DNA from: Vandiemenella viatica
Taxonomy: Eukaryota > Arthropoda > Insecta > Orthoptera > Morabidae
NCBI GenBank assembly: GCA_031002005.1
Contig: CM061914.1
Location: 191,846,685-191,910,684 of the forward strand
Reading direction: 5' to 3'
DNA length: 64,000 bases
Part shown: piece by piece, positions 33,816 to 44,089 of the stretch
How positions within the stretch are numbered: position 1 is the stretch's first letter
Layout of the letters: each line of letters starts with the position of its first letter
Program-made: the position numbers and the translations under genes
Notes under the pieces: model-generated
Seen by the model: the letters and a program-made list of their open reading frames with translations, nothing else
Told to the model about the DNA's origin: nothing
Database searches by the model: none

Positions 33816-33852
33816 TTGCAGTTAAGATTTTTTTTTTTTTTTTTTTTTTTGA
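33816..33852. repeat. A-run and T-run
   Basis: An A-rich stretch at 33800-33812 and a T-run at 33829-33850 flank a short spacer. The short frames over them are compositional artefacts. Confidence 0.8.
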
Positions 33853-34014
33853 TGTTGAACAATCCACATTGTGAACAGCATTTACAGAAAGTGAAAAAAC
33901 AAAAAACACAGAAGCTAAAACCTCAAGAGTTTCCAGGACTAAATTTTCCGTCAATCGGCGCACATTTTGCGCGCGACCAGCAACATGGACCGATCTTTTA
34001 AACTCAACTTCTAC

Positions 34015-34285
34015 TTCTTCTGGTCCCTATCTGTTCCGGATGTCGGCAGCCATCTTGGCTGTCTCGTCTCTGCTGGTTGATGCTCGGATTAACTCCGTAG
34101 TTGTCTTGGAGGTCCATGATCTCAGATGTTTTAACCAAGAAGTTCTTCTTCGACCAGCACTTCTCGTTCCTGGTATTTTCCCCTGGAGAACAGACTGCAG
34201 GAGTTCATAGCGGCTATTGTTCCTCATGATGTGCCCAAGCTACTGAAGCTTCCGTCTTTTTGTGGTGCTCAGTCTTTCCGTATCT
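34015..34285 (-). mobile_element. LINE-D fragment, ORF2 C-terminus
   Basis: The minus strand encodes MRNNSRYELLQSVLQGKI, then RRRTSWLKHLRSW, then TTELIRASTSRDE. This is the characteristic C-terminal block of a common insect endonuclease/reverse-transcriptase LINE (RTE-like or related; clade not certain). A single truncated fragment. Confidence 0.75.
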
Positions 34286-34289
34286 GTTT

Positions 34290-35531
34290 TCATTTTGCAG
34301 AGCACTTCAGTATCTGTGGTGTGGTCTGTCCATGGAATTCTCAACAAAAGGAGTAAAAATACTAATGGCTAATATCATCTTCGTGAAAGATCAAAAAATT
34401 ATTTTCGGGGCCGTCACGCAACTTTTTAGACCAGTCTTGAAATTAGCACACAGAAGAACAATTTCAAACAATATTTGACTGACGTTTAGGGGTTTTTCTC
34501 TCCTATATAAGCTGTAAATACAACGCAAAGATTATTCTAACAACAATGATGGCCTAAAATCAGACATTTATAATTTTAAAATGATTTATAGCGGCTCTTA
34601 ACGAGGGGTGAAACGGTGGCAACGGGCCTAAATTAAACGGTACCTTCAAAGATTAATTGGCATCGAAGTTGTGAATTCTTACCTGTTAATCAATTCTTGC
34701 TTAGTGTACATCTACAGATTACGTGCTCCAGCTTTAAAAAGTAATTACTCCAGCTTTTCAATTGTTAAATTGTTGTACACATACAGCATAAACAAACGCT
34801 CAGTAATCAACCGGAAGTTAACTATACCACACTTTGCGTGTTAGCACTGCAGGTGACGAAAAAATAAACTAATAACACTACACCATGTCCTCCGAGATGC
34901 GAGGCCAGAGCTTTTATTCATTGTTCGTGTGTGTAATGGCGCCTTCTTTCTCTGCTACGAATGCGAGTTGAGGACTCCATCGCGAGTCTGCCAACGTAAC
35001 GACGTGGCATGATTCGACGCGCAGGTTGGCCGCCCTGTCGTGTTCTTGCGCTCGCAGTAGGGGCAGTGTTCTGTTTCTTGCGACTCCACAGATAACCAAA
35101 CGACGTCCGCCGGCCATTCGTCAGTCGCCAGAGATAACATTCACCCGGTGTCCCTCGCAAAAACACGGCTCTTTGAACGCTGACGTGGACTGGCGTCCAC
35201 CTTAATGATGCCTGCCTCCTTTGAGGCTGTTACTACGCGGAAGGATCCTTAACGCGTTTCCTGAAACAGCTGACTCGCGGAGGATTACCGCGGAATGAAA
35301 CCGCTGATAATCTGTTAACTGATACAAAGGCTTTGTCTCAAGAAGGGTTAGGAGGTTAGTTGAACTCCAGTAAACACATGCAAAGCTATTGCACATTCAA
35401 TGTTTAATAGCTCATCCTCAAACAAAAAGCAAAAACGTTTAATCCATTTTTGGTTTATTGAAAATACGTACTCACTGAAGCGTATACACAAAACAACAAA
35501 TGGAGTTTATTAATGTGAACGTAATTACAAT
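34290..35531. other. Unassigned stretch with SINE scrap
   Basis: 34888-34912 matches the SINE S head on the minus strand ('gatgcgaggccagagc'). 34915-35400 is of mixed GC with several overlapping minus-strand frames but no domain. The remainder is AT-rich. No gene called. Confidence 0.4.
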
Positions 35532-35756
35532 TAGTGTTGTAAAAAAACGGTTTTCCCCATTGTTTGGATTGATACTTGCTATTTGAAATAGTGCTGCCAG
35601 CCCTACAAAATTACCTACAGAGCTTTTAAAAAATTAGGGATTTAAAATTTATCCACGGTTTTTTGCCTCTTTTTATTACTTATTGGGCTTTCCTTATATT
35701 CGTATACTTGTTAACTCTCAGAGTATAGTGGTACTGACTCATTAAATTGTCAGTAA

Positions 35757-36115
35757 GGGAGCGTGCATAAACCACATAGCTCCATTTTGGCCTCCTGTGA
35801 ACCTCCCTCCTCCCCCATGTAACCCTACGTGCCCCCCCCCCCCCCTCGCTCACGTAGCACGTAGCTTATTTCCGGTTTGATTCCAGAAGACATTTTGTAC
35901 TGTTTTCTCTTGTCAGACTATTGTAAATTACATACGGATATAATTAACTGAGGGAAATAAATACTCACATGCTGTTGTGAGTTCAGTTCGTTATTTTAAC
36001 TGTGAAAAATGTTACGAAAGGAAAGTTACGTGGCCGGGCTCGGAACGCCCCCCCCCCCCCCCTCAGCTAACCCCTCCTCCTTCTGGACCAAGCCACGTAG
36101 TTTGTGCACGGTCCC
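35757..36115. mobile_element. MITE M nested in hAT-like copy B
   Basis: GGGAGCGTGCATAAACCACA at the left and CACGTAGTTTGTGCACGGTCCC at the right, with TAA on both outer sides. C-runs of 15 or more at about 35829 and 36049 lie on the same strand. Same position and orientation within the hAT element as in copy A. Confidence 0.85.
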
Positions 36116-36225
36116 TAATTATGAATCGTTTCCTTGCAACCGTTGGTCTAAACAAACAATTGAAAAGAAGTAAAGCTCCTATTTTGTATGATAATAGATT
36201 TAAATTCAAACTTAAAAGACCGTAA

Positions 36226-36462
36226 TACAGAACTATCGGTGCAGTCTTTATACACAGTGTGTACCTTGCTCACAATTTAAAATTGCAATCTCAAAATCTT
36301 TTGCATACAATACAAGAACAACCAGTAAAAGTAAATTTAACTATTTCTGAAGTTATGGATCTAGAGGAGACAGAAGAAGAGACAGAAAACTCCGACACCG
36401 ACCGAACTAGTGTTGGTAGTGCTGATACTAGTGAATGTGGTACTGACATGGAGGATGAATAA
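36226..36462 (+). CDS. Short acidic open segment inside hAT-like copy B
   Basis: Counterpart of 22803-23015. In the same frame, upstream of a TAA at 36223-36225, reads NRFLATVGLNKQLKRSKAPI, also present in copy A. This suggests a transposase C-terminus interrupted by a stop that predates the split of the two copies. No expression evidence. Confidence 0.4.
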   Translation, partial: YRTIGAVFIHSVYLAHNLKLQSQNLLHTIQEQPVKVNLTISEVMDLEETEEETENSDTDRTSVGSADTSECGTDMEDE

Positions 36463-36689
36463 AATTATGTTACCTATATAGATAAACTTATGAATAATTA
36501 TGTGAGACATTATATGATTCAGTAAGACTTAAAACACACTTGTAAAATAGAAGTTCCTTGAATAAAACTATATTTTATCAAATATATTGTTTTCTGAAAA
36601 AAAAAATTTGTTTTCATGTTTTTTTTCACAAAGCTGAAAAAAAAACATTTTGTTTTTTTTTTCAGTTTGCAACACTAATTACAATACCT

Positions 36690-37045
36690 TGCAACGGTCA
36701 TATGTCCCGTTGTTATTTAAAATGTTAAAAAAAGTGATATGAGTAACATTTATTTTATGCAATATAAAAATGACGTAATATTATAAAATATTAATAAGTG
36801 GTTTTTGTTAAGAATCTTTGACAGGAAGGAAAAAATACGAGGGATTGTAGTGGAGATTAAATAGGAATAATATGGGAGTTAAGTTACGAAGAAGAAGAAT
36901 GAATTGATGGAATGATAATGGACTGAGTAAAAGAATACGACATGAAACTGGAGATGATACCGGTAGGGGGTTATAGGGCTAAGAAAGAATACTGAATTAT
37001 GAAATAAGAGAGTTTGCAGCAAACAACCTCAAGTATCACATAAAA
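36690..37045. other. Unassigned AT-rich stretch
   Basis: Nothing recognised; a GAA-rich patch lies near 36890. Confidence 0.4.
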
Positions 37046-37049
37046 GTGT

Positions 37050-37844
37050 CAAGAGTCATTTTGATTCAATCTGACCACCATTTTTCACGCGGCAAACATC
37101 CCACCGGTCATCAACTTCTTCCCACACTCGTTGCAGCAAATCGGGCGTATCTTGTGCAACGTCGGCGTAGATTAGATTTTTCAGGTCGGCTAAATTGTTT
37201 GGTACGGAAGGAACATACGCACGACCTTTAATGAAACCCCAGAGAAAGAAATCCAGTGGTGTCGAGTCTGGAGAGCGAGGTGGCCATGTGACTGGCCCTT
37301 CACGGACAATCCTCCGACCTGGGAAGCGATTATCGAGGAAACCTCGAACTTCCGTGAGGAAATGAGGTGGTGCACCGTCTTGCTGGTAGTAAACCATCCC
37401 ATCTCGCTCATCTTCATCGATATGTGGAATTAAAAAGTTGTCAAGCATATCCAGATACACAATGCCAGTGACTGTTTTCTCCACCTGGTGATTCAGTATA
37501 ATGTCGCAGTGAACAAACGGTCTCAACAAAAGTTCTTGTGCCAAGAATAAATTGTAGGCTTGTTTGGAGGTTCTTTGGTGTAAAATTTACGCCAAACAGT
37601 TGCTTCAGAGTTCGTGTAATGAAACCAAAACACACAGCGAGCACGCTCCGCACCAGTGGAAGCAGCCATTTTAACTGTGCACTACGCTGGCGCTTCTGGT
37701 GGCGCAATGGCGTACTGATGCACTACATGAATCAAAATTGAGTTTGTTTGATACAAAATGACACATCTACCGATCCTGTAAGATATCTCAAAAAAAAAAA
37801 ATCTATATCATTCCAAAGTGTAAAGTGCTTTTTGAACCACCCTG
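37050..37844 (-). pseudogene. Internally deleted mariner-like transposon, copy 2
   Basis: A minus-strand open segment (37544-37056) encodes the catalytic C-terminal half: QQDGAPPH (second Asp) and PPRSPDSTPLDFFLWG (third Asp, 36 residues later). Upstream, in another frame, the N-terminal HTH region is recognisable (37707-37545). The middle, with HTH2 and the first catalytic Asp, is missing. The end CACCCTG before TA at 37845 is a mariner-type terminus. The matching other end is not found, so the copy is also truncated there. Confidence 0.8.
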
Positions 37845-37859
37845 TATTTATTAGCAATT

Positions 37860-38500
37860 CGTACCAAGGCAAGTGTTGTTTGGTGTCATTTTTTATTTAG
37901 GTTTTCAGCACTGTTTTAAGCTGGTTGTTGTTGGGTGGATATGAAATCCTTGTTGAACTTTTTAAGTGTAAATATCTTAACATTTGGTAGTAAACTTAAG
38001 AAATTGTACTGTGAAATCTTGGTCAGAGCATTCGTTGAATATACTGACGTAGTGCGGGACTCAAATTTTGGTATCAAATACAGGAGTTGAGGGGATGCAA
38101 AGGAGAGCTGCTAGATCTTTCTCTGTAAATTACTGCAGAACACAATCGATAACTTATACGATATAGAAGCTGGAATGCGATTCATAGAAGACAGGAGGAG
38201 GTTTGGGAGTGTACATGACGTGTATAGCTGTTGAAGCATGGAAACATATTGGTGGGATAATCAATACAGATGCATGGAAGGAAATAGGTGACCATGACCT
38301 CAAGCTGGCATAATGTGAAATGTTTCTTTTGTTGGTAGGGATGTCCTGGATTGAAACAAAGTACCAAGGGAAATGGTGATCAATTTACCACAGAAACTGG
38401 TAGAATTCAAAATTAAAATTCGAAGAGTTCCAAAGTAGGGATATGGTGATATTGTTCTCAAAGATTTTACTATTAGTTATTATTATTGTTAGTCATTATT
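37860..38500 (+). mobile_element. LINE-C fragment
   Basis: Decayed plus-strand coding remains of a CR1/L2-like RT C-terminus: 'agtgcgggactcaaattttg', 'gcaaaggagagctgctagat' and 'gtaccaagggaaatggtgat' match 49020-49420. Numerous frameshifts. Confidence 0.7.
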
Positions 38501-38689
38501 GCCCTGGAGGACAGTGTTTAAGCTCAAATTATTTATGATAATTCAGTTTTTTTTAATTTGTCTTCTTCCTTTTTCTTTCTCAACACCTCTTCATACGTTC
38601 AGTGTGTTCCCGTTTCCTTTGTTCTGTCCATTTTATCTGTTTTTTCTTCTTATTTTAAACTAGCTGGTACCCACGACTTCGTTCGTGTT

Positions 38690-39270
38690 TGTAAAGAATT
38701 TGGATTGACTGCTACTGACCTTGATCGGCCAATTTCAACCACCATATATCCCACACTCTCACAGTTACCGAAATTCGGACAACGTTGTGATCGAAAGGTG
38801 ACTCTGTGTTACTACCACACACAAACGCCAGTGATCTGCGATAGATAGTTTCCGCTGAAAATTAATACACCAAGACACATACGTCTTTGGCAGAAATATG
38901 AAATTGCCGCAGGTCAACCACTTTCAACCACCATATCTCCCACACCCCATAGCAACTGACATCTAACAACCATAGTGCACGACAGGAGACACGATTCTAC
39001 TACCACACACAAACACCATTGGTCTATGCTATGTAGTTGTGGCAGAAAAGTGACATATGTGGAGACACATGTTTTTGGTCGTAATATGAAGACGCCCTGC
39101 ATTGACCAACTTTAATCATCATATCTCCCACATCCCCACAGCTATCGGCATTCGGCCAACGTTGTGCATGACAGGAAACTCCATGCTACTTCCTCACACA
39201 AACACCAGTGATCTGTGCTATGTATTGGTGGCTGAAAAGTGAAATATAGGGAAAAACACGTCTATTTTTA
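38690..39270. repeat. 189-bp tandem repeat, three units
   Basis: The anchor 'tttcaaccaccatat' or its variant occurs at 38733, 38922 and 39111, spaced exactly 189 bp. Each unit contains 'cacacaaacaccagtgatct' or a variant and 'atatctcccacacc'. Non-coding. The block starts with 'acccacgacttcgttcgtg', resembling the start of repeats at 6440 and 43557. Confidence 0.8.
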
Positions 39271-39584
39271 TATTTATATATAAGATTTTGTGTTCATAAT
39301 TTTGTTCCTAAACTGTCCCTTTTCCTGTATCTTTTCCTTGCTGATCGCTGCATGATTCAAGTCCTCTTATATTTTAATGGAACCAACTGGTATTCCTGAG
39401 TGAGCCATTTACCACATCAAAGATCCTCTTTGTGAGTCCGGATTTAAATATTTAAAAAGAGAATTATGAAATGGGGATGTAGGTGTGTCGGGAAATTGTA
39501 CTGGAGCATAGAATCTATTATTACTATTATTAAGAGAGATTTCCTCACAACAGAGGTTTTTCTCCAACACAACAATAAAGAATT

Positions 39585-41000
39585 CGGAACATAGATCTTG
39601 ACTTCATCTTCTCAAAATATTCCTCCAGATATTTCGATCGGGTATATCTTCCTCTTCTGCACCAAGTGTTCTCATTGCTATTTGTACTTTGGAGCCAGGT
39701 AATCACGGGCTGTCCTCTTTTCCTCTTTCCTTTAACTTCCCATTCTTATATCAGTTTAGGTATCCTAGTGTCTTCCATCCTTCTTACATGGCCGTACCAT
39801 TCCAGTCTTTTTCGTTCTATAACTTCATACATTTCTTCTTTCACTTCCATTAACCTTATTATTTCTGTATTCCTTACTTTTTCTTTTCTTGATATCCTTG
39901 CTGATCTTCTCCAGAAATCCATTTCTAATGCTTTCAGCTTCTTGATATGTTTTTGGTTGATTGTCCAGCTTTCTGATCCATACAAGACTATACTTTCAAA
40001 TAATGATTTAAATATAATTCTTTTTGTTCTATTCATAACACTATTGCTCCATAAAAGTGAATTTAGCATCCCGATTACTTTCCGGCCATTAGAAATCCTT
40101 TTTTAATTTCCATATTCGATTTTCCTTTTATTTCTAAAATTGAACCCAAATAGCAAAAATTATTTACCTTTTTAATTTTTATTCCATCGATGTACAATTC
40201 ATCCAGATCATATGTAAGATATTTTTTTTTTTTTTTTAGTTAGTTAGTTTTCAAGCCCCATTTTTTATATTCTTTTGACAGTCGATTACATATTATAATA
40301 TTTGCTTTCCTATATGGCATCTCGTCTGTCACGGAACGCCACGTATAATCTTTGTACTTTTTACTAACCTTCTTGTTAGTAAAAGGTGCCAATACTTCTC
40401 TTTTATTCCACCAGAAGAATAAAAATAACCATCAAAACATCCACTTGGTTTTTTTAATTTAATTTACATTAATAATTGCATCCTTCTGTGTACAGATACC
40501 ACTCGCAGTTATTTTTTTTCAGCGTACCCCTCTGCATACCGCTTTCATCGCTTCTCCTTGCCCAAAGATCTTCTTTTTGTACTGTCCAGAGATTTTCATG
40601 TACTTTGTTCATCTGGTAATAACGATGCTTGGAATTTCTTTGACACAATACTTAAGAAATAATAATAACCCGATATAAAGCACTTTTTAACAACATACAC
40701 ATATAATCAGTTTACATTAATCAGAAACCAAATAGTGATTAGAAAATACCACTATTAATAAACACTTCCCATTGAAATAATATAAAACAAATATTAATTA
40801 CCAACTCTTTAAAAACTAAGATCCTTTGTATTCTTACAATATGTAATTTGCATCCTCACCGTCTTGTGCTATAACGACTTGATCATCAGCAAATAGTAAC
40901 TGGTGTAAATATTTTCCATCTATTATTTCTAAACCCATTCTATTACACTTTTGAGATAGAATCTATCAGAATTGAAAGCCTTGTTTTGCAGTTATGAGGA
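39585..41000 (-). mobile_element. LINE-E fragment (RTE-like) with RT motif
   Basis: Minus strand: the RT active-site block LLFADDQVVIAQDGEDANY near 40905-40850; then after a gap SESWTINQKHIKKLKALEMD and ERKRLEWYGHVRRMEDTRIP at 40069-39746, and GKRKRGQPVITW further on. This order and wording are typical of insect RTE-type endonuclease/RT proteins. Multiple stops and insertions, including a T-run at 40219-40238. Confidence 0.75.
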
Positions 41001-41570
41001 GTAGGTGCCGAGGCTGGCTGTTTCTTGTCGAGGCGTGGACGTGAGTGATGTTTGAGGCAGACATTACTCGGAGGTGGCGAGGCCGTTATGTCCCCCCGGG
41101 GTGCCGTTGGTCAGGCGACTGCCTGCGTTATTACCATACGCCTCCCCCGTGAGCTGTCCACTGCGCTATATCATCGACAGCGCTCACGGCGACGGAAAAA
41201 CTCGAATCCACAGCCAGACAGGTTTGAGGCGACACCGCCTAGAGAGAAGGCCCGGCCTCCCAGCGGTTTCCCTGACTCATGTGACGTCAGAACGGTTTTG
41301 TGACGTAGCCACCGGGCCTTGTTATAGTTGGTGTTGTTTGAGGGCGGTTGTAAAACCAATGCAAGAGTCGATAACAGGTGCCAACTGCTGCAGTCTCCCC
41401 TGCTAATAAGCCGGCCAACTCCTTTAGTCAACACTCTTACTAAATCAACTACTGCCAAATGCAGATTCAACGTTATCCTTAGCAAAAAAAAAACTAGATT
41501 AATCGTTTACTGTTTATTATTTTGGAAAATTCAACTTTCTTTTCGGGTTTTCTAATGTGTTTTTCTTGCT
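41000..41570. other. CpG-rich block with CRE-like sites
   Basis: 41030-41420 is CpG-rich. It contains TGACGTCA at 41281-41288 and TGACGTAG at 41301-41308, cAMP-response-element-like sites. Frames on both strands lack domains. It lies about 170 bp from the hammerhead-like motif at 41579 and could be a regulatory part of a mobile element or a host promoter. Confidence 0.3.
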
Positions 41571-41573
41571 GAT

Positions 41574-41620
41574 GGTGCCAACGTTTCGGTACCCACTTGT
41601 GGTCTTCATCAGGGCTGCTT
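41574..41620 (-). other. Hammerhead-like motif
   Basis: Minus strand: CTGATGA, then a CCAC/GTGG hairpin, GAAACGTT, with GGC downstream pairing with GCC before the core. The cleavage triplet would be GUU, less favourable than GUC. The core invariants are intact. Confidence 0.35.
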
Positions 41621-41904
41621 CAAGTTAGTTTTTATTTCCAAGGCCTTATTAACGTAGAGGTCACTAGGGCCGGGAAGGTATTAAAGTACGATTTGTTTGT
41701 ATTAACTAATTTAGAATCACTTGACTTCAATAACTAACGATATCTCTGTTGTGGTGTAGTTTGTGCTGTGTATCCAACGTACAGACAGTGATTGTTATTA
41801 ATCTGTGTGAACTGATCTAAGCTTCATTATGTTCACTAGTTTCATGTATTTTTCTTACAAAATAAACACTTATTGTCGTAAATACGTGTTTTCAGCATAT
41901 TTAA

Positions 41905-41954
41905 AACCCATCAGAAAAGATAGGGGGCAAGGAACGCGATGGAATTCACCCATG

Positions 41955-41995
<41 letters not shown>

Positions 41996-42112
41996 GGAGC
42001 ATCCCGACATTCGCCTGGAGTGATTTGGGAAAACCATGGAAAACCCAAATCTGGATGCCCGGACGGGGATTTGAACCCGCTTCCTCCCGAATGCGAGGCC
42101 AGAGCATTCAAG
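41905..42112 (-). mobile_element. SINE family S, copy 7, with internal T-run
   Basis: Reverse-oriented S SINE interrupted at 41957-41991 by 35 consecutive T (A on the SINE strand), where other copies carry only a few bases. The head has the B-box changed to GGTTCAAATCC. The frames over it are artefacts. Confidence 0.85.
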
Positions 42113-42119
42113 TTAGTGA

Positions 42120-42449
42120 ATCCGCTTCGTTTTGAGGTACACTGGATGAACTGTTTATATTTTCTGGCAGAGATAATGTTTCTTGCGCGGCGAAGAGTAT
42201 TCGCTTTTCCAGAGACGTTTGCAATCCGTGGAGCCATCTGGCAGTTGTTGGCACACATCTTCTTGCGTTGCTGAAACTAAATACTCAGCAAAGATTATAT
42301 ACAATACAGCATAGAGAGTCTATCAACGTGAACGTGTTTAAAATTTATAACCGCTCTTTGTATTCGGTAATTGCTGTTAGAATTCAATCTTCAAATTTTT
42401 GTGTGTTATTTTCTGTGGTTCATACAAAAATATTGTTTGTGTACGTATG
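42120..42449. other. Unassigned stretch
   Basis: No repeat or gene recognised; frames across 41939-42450 start inside the SINE. Confidence 0.35.
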
Positions 42450-42520
42450 ACGAGGGGCGTTCAAAAAGTATTGGACCAAAATTTATTTCTCCGACAACAA
42501 GGGGAAATTTTGGGGCTATT
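42450..42520 (+). mobile_element. Mariner-type terminus fragment
   Basis: 'gaggggcgttcaaaaagtat' resembles the terminal repeat of mariner-like elements (ggggcgttcaaaaagt type). No transposase or opposite end follows, because MITE M begins at about 42533. Confidence 0.4.
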
Positions 42521-42532
42521 TTGATCCTTTGG

Positions 42533-42951
42533 TAGCGTCAATAACTACGTAGCTCCACTTTGGCATCCTGTGAAACCCTCCCCCCCCCCCATCTCCCCTC
42601 CCCCCTTGTACCCCGACGTGGCGTTTGCTTCTAACCCGCCCCCCTTCCCACCGCGTGGAACGTAGCTTTTTCCTCTATTGATTCCAGAAGACCTTTTGTA
42701 CCGATTTCTCTAGTCAAATGATCGAAAATTACATACGGATGTAATGAAACAACTTAAATAAGTATTCACATGCTGTTGTGGGTTCTGTACTTTATTTTAT
42801 ATGTGACCAATAACATTAATGAAAAGCTACGTGTTCTGACTCGAAAACGCCTTCTCCCCCTCCCCTCGACGTAGTTCAGCATAGATTTGCAGCCAGCTCC
42901 CTTCCCCCTCCCTCCAGTAGTCCGATCACGTAGTTTGTGGACGCTCCCTTT
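42533..42951. mobile_element. MITE M, copy 4
   Basis: Left end 'tagcgtcaataactacgtag', right end CACGTAGTTTGTGGACGCTCCC. Carries the shared interior ('ttgattccagaagacctttt', 'cacatgctgttgtgggttct') and several C-runs. The right part is partly duplicated ('ctcgacgtagttcagcatag', then 'gatcacgtagtttgtggacg'). Confidence 0.8.
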
Positions 42952-43047
42952 TTTACAATTTCACTGGGAGGCGGGTTGCTGGAGGGTCTCGGCGACCCTT
43001 TTCAACCTAACTAAACTACGCGGAGAGAAGGTGTATATAAATCTGGC

Positions 43048-43165
43048 GTGGCCTTGTAGGGAACCATCCCAGCATTCGCCTTGAGTGACTGGGGAAAACC
43101 ACGGAAAACCCCAGTCAGGATGGCCGGACGGGGTTTGACCCCCGTCCTCACGAATGGAAGGTAGG
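43048..43165 (-). mobile_element. SINE-like fragment, divergent variant
   Basis: Reverse-oriented body 'ggaaccatcccagcattcgc', 'gactggggaaaaccacggaa' and 'tggccggacggggtttgacc'. It is intermediate between SINE S and the LINE-B tail. No head. Confidence 0.65.
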
Positions 43166-43314
43166 AGGGCAAATTTGCTGTCTCGGTGGACGCTCCCTTT
43201 AGTCTCTCCTTTGTGAGACGTTGCAAGATCAGTCGCCAGGTGGCAGCGCGGTAAGCATTGTTGAAGATGGCGGCTGTCAGTAATCGAGTTTGTCGTTGGG
43301 CAGCGTCTATACAC

Positions 43315-43555
43315 TACATAGCTCAGTCAATGGATAGGGGGAAGGAAGGGTTTAGGTACTAAGGTACTCTGGGCCACATGGCGAGCGAAAGAGGGGGGAG
43401 GGGGGAGGGGGGGAGGGGAGGATGTCGAGCCAAGCTAAGTAGCTTTCCATTCACTTTACCTGTCACAGTCACATATAATAAAGAATACAAACTGCTTATG
43501 GATATTTATATCCGTCATTTCATTATCTCCGTATGTAATATATCATAAAAGATGT
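43315..43555. mobile_element. MITE M, partial copy 5
   Basis: Truncated and in opposite orientation: 'tctatacactacatagctca' and a G-rich part at 43393-43425, then 'aagctaagtagctttccatt' and 'ttatctccgtatgtaatata' of the interior. The far end is replaced by the repeat beginning 'agcgacttcgtacgcatgg'. Confidence 0.6.
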
Positions 43556-43675
43556 TACCAGCGACTTCGTACGCATGGACTTAAAATATTTTATCGACAA
43601 AATGTGTTGATGCAGAAACGTTTCAATTCATGCAACTTCTCACGATTCTCACTGAGTCTGTTCTGCCAACAGGTT

Positions 43676-44081
43676 AATTGTAAAATGAAACACAGCCAAC
43701 CTGTTGCAATATTCATTGAATTTATTGTTTACCGGTTTCGACCCGCCTTAAGGCAGAACTTGTTAAAGAGTATTACATCAATCTAAATAAACTCTTCTCA
43801 ATAAAATAGTACATTTTGTAGTTAGTCGGCAGTAAGCTGCCGCCCCGGTTAGATGTGACGTTGGCTCTGTGATACACGTTGGCTGCCAGATGGATAGCTA
43901 TAGAATATATTTTAATGTGTGACTTAAGTACAAAATGTACTATTTTATTGAGAAGTATTATTTTGATTGATGTAATAATTTTTAACAAGTTCTGAAGAAG
44001 ACTCCCTTAAAACCCTTGAAACCGGTAAACAATAAATTCAATGAATATTGCAACAGGTTGCCTGTGTTTCATTTTACAATT
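43676..44081. repeat. Foldback element with about 150-bp arms
   Basis: The left arm begins AATTGTAAAATGAAACACAG; the right arm ends in its reverse complement. Further matched anchors are 'ttgcaatattcattgaattt', 'attgtttaccggtttc' and 'aaaatagtacattttgta'. Each arm carries a hammerhead-like site; the right one (43986-44031) is intact in its core, the left one is degraded. Confidence 0.85.
43986..44031 (+). ncRNA. Hammerhead-like motif in foldback arm
   Basis: CTGAAGA, an 18-nt insert with only weak stem II, GAAAC, CGG, TA, then AAC, which pairs with GTT directly before the core. AATAAA follows 6 nt later. Core invariants are intact and helix III would be CCGG, self-complementary. Stem II is poor, so activity is doubtful. 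Confidence 0.35.
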
Positions 44082-44089
44082 GAAGAAAT

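Larger units (their letters stand above)
35532..36677 (+). mobile_element. hAT-like non-autonomous transposon, copy B
   Basis: Starts TAGTGTTGTAAAA and ends TTTGCAACACTA, with a perfect 8-bp duplication ATTACAAT at 35524-35531 and 36678-36685. It is 1146 bp and in opposite orientation to copy A, lacking about 330 bp near the TAGTGTTGTAAAA end. The subterminal A/T-rich palindromic units are retained at the other end (36596-36662). It holds MITE M at the same internal site as copy A. Confidence 0.9.

Noticed and set aside
37046..37231. Plus-strand frames across the mariner copy
   Set aside because: They are antisense to a clear transposase fragment.
38690..39270. CRISPR-like array
   Set aside because: Three 189-bp diverged tandem units with no short identical repeats and variable spacers; the DNA is eukaryotic.
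41939..42274. 111-codon plus-strand frame with a poly-Phe start
   Set aside because: Starts in a T-run inside a reverse-oriented SINE.
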